NCBI RefSeq assembly: GCF_019977295.1
Contig: NZ_AP024651.1
Span: forward strand, 1,860,001 to 1,924,000
DNA from: Arthrobacter sp. StoSoilB20
Lineage (GTDB): Bacteria; Actinomycetota; Actinomycetes; Actinomycetales; Micrococcaceae
Direction of reading: 5' to 3'
Length of the DNA: 64,000 bases
Positions 61,563 through 64,000 of this stretch are shown one piece after another; positions within the stretch are counted from its first letter, which is position 1; each line of letters opens with the position of its first letter. The notes below the pieces were generated by a model, which saw only the letters and a list, made by a program, of their open reading frames with translations, had not been told where the DNA came from and made no database searches. The position numbers were made by a program, and so were the translations under genes.

Positions 61563-62313
61563 CCTTGGTGGGGCCGACGAAGCGAGCGAACCCGGTGTGG
61601 GGGATGCCCGGACGGCCGAACTTTCCGGCCGGCTTGGGGTAGTGCGGCGCAGGATTGACGCGGCCGTTGCTGCCGCCGGACGTACCGACCCGCCGCAATT
61701 GATCGTGGTGACCAAATTCCATCCCGCAGAGGATGTGCGCCGACTGTCCGGCCTGGGCATCACCGATGTCGGTGAGAACCGGGACCAGGAAGCGGCCGCA
61801 AAGAGTGCCGGTCTTCCCGACGTCGATGTCCGTTGGCACTTCATTGGGCAACTTCAAAGCAACAAGGCAAAGTCGGTTGTCAGGTACGCCGCGTCAGTCC
61901 AATCGGTTGACAGGCTCCAGCTCGTTGACGCCCTGGCCAAGGCCATGGGGCGGGAACAGGAGTCCAGCGGCCGGGGCGACCTCGAGTGCTACATCCAGGT
62001 CGGTTTGGACGACGACGCCGATGCCCACCGCGGCGGTGCAAACCCTTCAGAAATCGCGGCTCTTGCTGACAGGATCGCATCGGCTTCCGGCCTTCATTTG
62101 TCCGGTCTCATGGCAGTTGCTCCATTGGGGGCGGATCCTGAGGTGGCCTTCGAGAAACTTGCCGGCATTTCCCAGGCGCTCCGGGCTGACCATCCGGCCG
62201 CAACGTCGATATCGGCAGGGATGAGCCAGGACCTTGAAGCGGCCGTGAAGTTCGGGGCGACACACCTGAGAATTGGCTCCGATATTCTCGGTTCCCGTCC
62301 GGCCGTGGGGTAG
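61555..62313 (+). CDS. ylmE: PLP homeostasis protein (YggS/YlmE family)
   Basis: The 252-residue PLP-binding protein has a fold-type III barrel. Lys54 in IVVTKFHP is the Schiff-base lysine, HFIGQLQSNKAK follows near 105, and phosphate-binding SAGMSQDLEAAVKFGATHLRIGS is C-terminal. YggS proteins keep PLP pools balanced and lack a known enzymatic activity. I chose ATG 61555, which overlaps the pgeF end by eight bases. The usual family Ala-Val pair before the Lys region is present. Confidence 0.92.
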   Translation: MISLGGADEASEPGVGDARTAELSGRLGVVRRRIDAAVAAAGRTDPPQLIVVTKFHPAEDVRRLSGLGITDVGENRDQEAAAKSAGLPDVDVRWHFIGQLQSNKAKSVVRYAASVQSVDRLQLVDALAKAMGREQESSGRGDLECYIQVGLDDDADAHRGGANPSEIAALADRIASASGLHLSGLMAVAPLGADPEVAFEKLAGISQALRADHPAATSISAGMSQDLEAAVKFGATHLRIGSDILGSRPAVG

Positions 62314-62321
62314 CGTCAAAG

Positions 62322-62350
62322 TATTGGAATGACGGGCCGGGGTTCCAATA
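62322..62350 (+). promoter_or_regulatory. Perfect inverted repeat upstream of sepF
   Basis: TATTGGAA (62322-62329) and TTCCAATA (62343-62350) are perfect 8-base arms with a 13-base spacer, lying between the ylmE stop and sepF (start 62399). It may be an operator or an mRNA hairpin. Confidence 0.6.
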
Positions 62351-62398
62351 TGTCACGTCATGGCGGCCCGCCTACTGCAGAAACGATAGGAGTGCACC

Positions 62399-62935
62399 AT
62401 GGCTGGCGCTCTGCGCAAGACAATGATCTATCTTGGGCTCGCCGACGGCGATGAACACTACGAATCTGAGCAGGCCGTCGCCTCGCACCACGACGAAGAA
62501 CGCCCCCAGGCACAGGAACGGGAAGAGCGCCGGGCGCCCGCTCCCGTCCGGGAAGTTGTCCGTGAAATGCCCACTGTAGATGCCGAAGAGGAATACCGCG
62601 CACCCGTGACACCCATTAAGCGTGCGGCCTCCAGCCGCGAAGATGCCTCCGGCCTGAGGCAGATCACCACAGTTCATCCCCGTTCATATAACGACGCCAA
62701 GGTCATCGGTGAGAGCTTCAGGGATGGCATTCCAGTCATCATGAACGTCACGGACATGGGCGAGGCCGATGCAAAGCGCCTCGTGGACTTCTCCGCCGGC
62801 CTGGTATTTGGCTTGCACGGCAGCATCGAGAGGGTGACCAACAAGGTCTTCCTGCTTTCGCCGTCGTATGTCGAGGTCATCGGGGACGACAAGAAGGCCA
62901 GCGAGACGCAGGCCAGCTTCTTCAACCAGAGCTGA
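62399..62935 (+). CDS. sepF: Cell division protein SepF
   Basis: The 178-residue protein starts with the amphipathic membrane-targeting helix [14 protein letters not shown], has a charged linker rich in Glu, Arg and Pro (about 15-85), and a SepF core (about 88-172) with [27 protein letters not shown]. SepF anchors FtsZ to the membrane in place of the missing FtsA. TAGGAG precedes the ATG. The linker is longer than in B. subtilis. Confidence 0.96.
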   Translation: MAGALRKTMIYLGLADGDEHYESEQAVASHHDEERPQAQEREERRAPAPVREVVREMPTVDAEEEYRAPVTPIKRAASSREDASGLRQITTVHPRSYNDAKVIGESFRDGIPVIMNVTDMGEADAKRLVDFSAGLVFGLHGSIERVTNKVFLLSPSYVEVIGDDKKASETQASFFNQS

Positions 62936-62951
62936 CGACGATTCTTTTGCG

Positions 62952-62981
62952 GATGCCAGGCGGGTCAACCTGCCTGGCATC
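62952..62981 (+). other. Hairpin between sepF and yggT
   Basis: Arms GATGCCAGGC and GCCTGGCATC (62952-62961, 62972-62981) extend by G-C and A-T pairs toward a tiny loop. The following bases contain only isolated T residues, so it may attenuate rather than terminate. Confidence 0.6.
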
Positions 62982-63042
62982 TGTGTTGCAATAGTAGGGA
63001 CCGATTGACATTCCGGAACAAGTGGGAGATCTGAGCTAACTC

Positions 63043-63330
63043 GTGGGCATTGTTTTCGGCCTTATCCATATTGTGCTGTTGCTGTTCTTCATCGCCCTGA
63101 TCATCCGCCTCGTCTTCGAATGGGTCCAGATGTTTGCCCGCCAGTGGCGGCCCAGGGGTGTGGCATTGGTTACAGCGCACGTGGTCTACTCGGTCACGGA
63201 TCCTCCCTTGGGAAGGCTTCGTCGACTGATACCGCCATTGCAGCTGGGTGGAATCTCCTTGGATTTGGGCTTCCTGATCCTGATAATTGCCGTGAGTATC
63301 GCCATGGCAGTGACCTTCAGCCTCGCCTAG
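63043..63330 (+). CDS. YggT-family membrane protein
   Basis: The 95-residue protein has two hydrophobic segments (about 2-24 and 72-93) linked by the YggT signature (VYSVTDPPLGRLRRLIPPLQLGGISLDLGF). The position between sepF and divIVA is conserved across actinobacteria (Rv2146c). Function is not established; an osmotic or division role has been suggested. GTG 63043 has only a weak ribosome site. Confidence 0.9.
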   Translation: MGIVFGLIHIVLLLFFIALIIRLVFEWVQMFARQWRPRGVALVTAHVVYSVTDPPLGRLRRLIPPLQLGGISLDLGFLILIIAVSIAMAVTFSLA

Positions 63331-63377
63331 CTGCGCGCGGAACCTGGACCACCGATGGTTCACAGGCCGCAAATTCG

Positions 63378-63405
63378 CCAATTCAACACGATGGTGTTGA
63401 ATTGG
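63378..63405 (+). promoter_or_regulatory. Perfect 12-bp-arm palindrome upstream of divIVA
   Basis: CCAATTCAACAC (63378-63389) and its exact inverted complement GTGTTGAATTGG (63394-63405) flank GATG. The right arm contains TTGAAT, a possible -35, with TATTTA (63419-63424) as a weak -10. No T-run follows, so an operator overlapping the divIVA promoter is more likely than a terminator. Confidence 0.7.
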
Positions 63406-63485
63406 AGGAACAAGATGATATTTAGGTACCGTAGTTTTGAACGGCCGGAAGGCCTACTGACTAACTAGACCAACGAGGTGACCAG

Positions 63486-64000
63486 ATGGCTTTGACGCCA
63501 GAAGACGTTGTCAACAAGCGCTTTCAGCCGACCAAGTTCCGCGAAGGCTACGACCAGGACGAGGTAGATGACTTCCTCGACGAGATCGTGGTGGAACTTC
63601 GCCGCTTGAACCAGGAAAATGACGAGCTTCGCAAGAAGCTCGGCGAAGCCGGTTCGGCAGTGCCTGCTGCGACTGCTGCGGCTCCGGTGGTTGAGAAGGT
63701 TCCGGCCCCCGTCAAGGTCGACAAGGAAGCTGAAGCCAAGGCAGAAGCCGAAGCCAAGGCTGCCGAAGCTGCCAAGAAGAAGGAAGCCGAGCAGGCTGCA
63801 GCCGCTGCCGCCGCTGCGAAGGCTCCCGCTGCCAACAACAGCCTCACTCCCTCCGCTGAGTCTGCTGCAGGCCTGCTCGCCATGGCACAGCAGATGCACG
63901 ACAAGCACGTCTCCGACGGTGCGCAGCAGAAGGAAAAGATCATTGCCGAGGCTCAGATCGAGGCTTCAAGCCTCGTCAACGATGCCCAGGAGAAGTCCCG
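63486..64000 (+). CDS. divIVA: DivIVA/Wag31 polar growth and division protein (3' end beyond window)
   Basis: The first 171 residues are visible. The N-terminal membrane-binding DivIVA domain (about 1-50, LTPEDVVNKRFQPTKFREGYDQDEVDDFLDEI) is followed by an Ala/Glu/Lys-rich linker (about 55-115) and the start of the second coiled coil. DivIVA marks curved membrane at poles and septa; in actinobacteria Wag31 directs apical growth and is phosphorylated by PASTA-type kinases. ACGAGGTGACC precedes the ATG. The frame is open to the window edge. Confidence 0.95.
   Translation, partial: MALTPEDVVNKRFQPTKFREGYDQDEVDDFLDEIVVELRRLNQENDELRKKLGEAGSAVPAATAAAPVVEKVPAPVKVDKEAEAKAEAEAKAAEAAKKKEAEQAAAAAAAAKAPAANNSLTPSAESAAGLLAMAQQMHDKHVSDGAQQKEKIIAEAQIEASSLVNDAQEKS

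Overview
The window is a high-GC actinobacterial chromosome segment. Gene content and order point to Micrococcaceae, most likely Arthrobacter or Paenarthrobacter. The supports are the actinobacterial gcvH-garA-ftsR cluster, a division/cell-wall (dcw) cluster without ftsA, Wag31-type DivIVA, many GTG starts, and a MurE whose specificity motif fits L-lysine peptidoglycan. Coding is dense and almost entirely core housekeeping. I see no prophage, insertion sequence, CRISPR array or defence island.

Layout. 1-1.3 kb: the 5' part of a membrane-protein gene and a Nudix hydrolase. 1.4-5.8 kb: a methylcitrate-cycle operon (gntR-prpD-prpB-prpC, minus strand) with two GTATAC-centred operator candidates upstream. 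5.8-9.7 kb: a CitA/CitB-type two-component system divergent from a DctA-type dicarboxylate symporter. 9.9-17.8 kb: parA-scpA-scpB-rluB-tyrA-cmk-plsC-der, a co-directional chromosome segregation, rRNA modification and ribosome assembly run, followed by tRNA-Pro(GGG). 18.2-20.7 kb: a divergent MarR regulator/MFS exporter pair and a small membrane protein. 20.8-24.9 kb: gcvH-garA-ftsR-DUF151-merR and a second ParA-like ATPase, with the same order as Rv1826-Rv1830 of M. tuberculosis. 25.2-36.3 kb: pyruvate carboxylase, acyl-CoA ligase, ROK glucokinase, a tandem pair of alpha/beta hydrolases, a second acyltransferase and class II DAHP synthase. 36.3-43.6 kb: PASTA serine/threonine kinase, LysM lytic transglycosylase, an Rv2175c-like DNA-binding protein, polyprenyl diphosphate synthase, a lipoprotein and DNA polymerase IV. 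43.8-64 kb: DUF3040 protein, then mraZ-rsmH-ftsL-ftsI-murE-murF-mraY-murD-ftsW-murG-murC-ftsQ-ftsZ-pgeF-ylmE-sepF-yggT-divIVA (the last gene is cut by the window edge).

How it works together. The right half builds and positions the septum: Mur enzymes and MraY/MurG make lipid II, FtsW/FtsI polymerise it, FtsZ/SepF/DivIVA place the machinery, and a PASTA kinase with GarA and an Rv2175c-like protein form likely phosphosignalling partners. FtsR, encoded at 21.8 kb, is the homologue of the known corynebacterial ftsZ activator. An imperfect inverted repeat lies in the ftsZ promoter region at 59.5 kb, and a 14-base half of it (13/14 identical) recurs upstream of parA-scpAB. The most useful leads are regulatory: this shared ftsZ/parA motif, 10-bp-phased MraZ boxes on the mraZ promoter, perfect inverted repeats upstream of sepF and divIVA, and a CRP/GlxR-like site upstream of pyc. 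I found no convincing wholly undescribed system.
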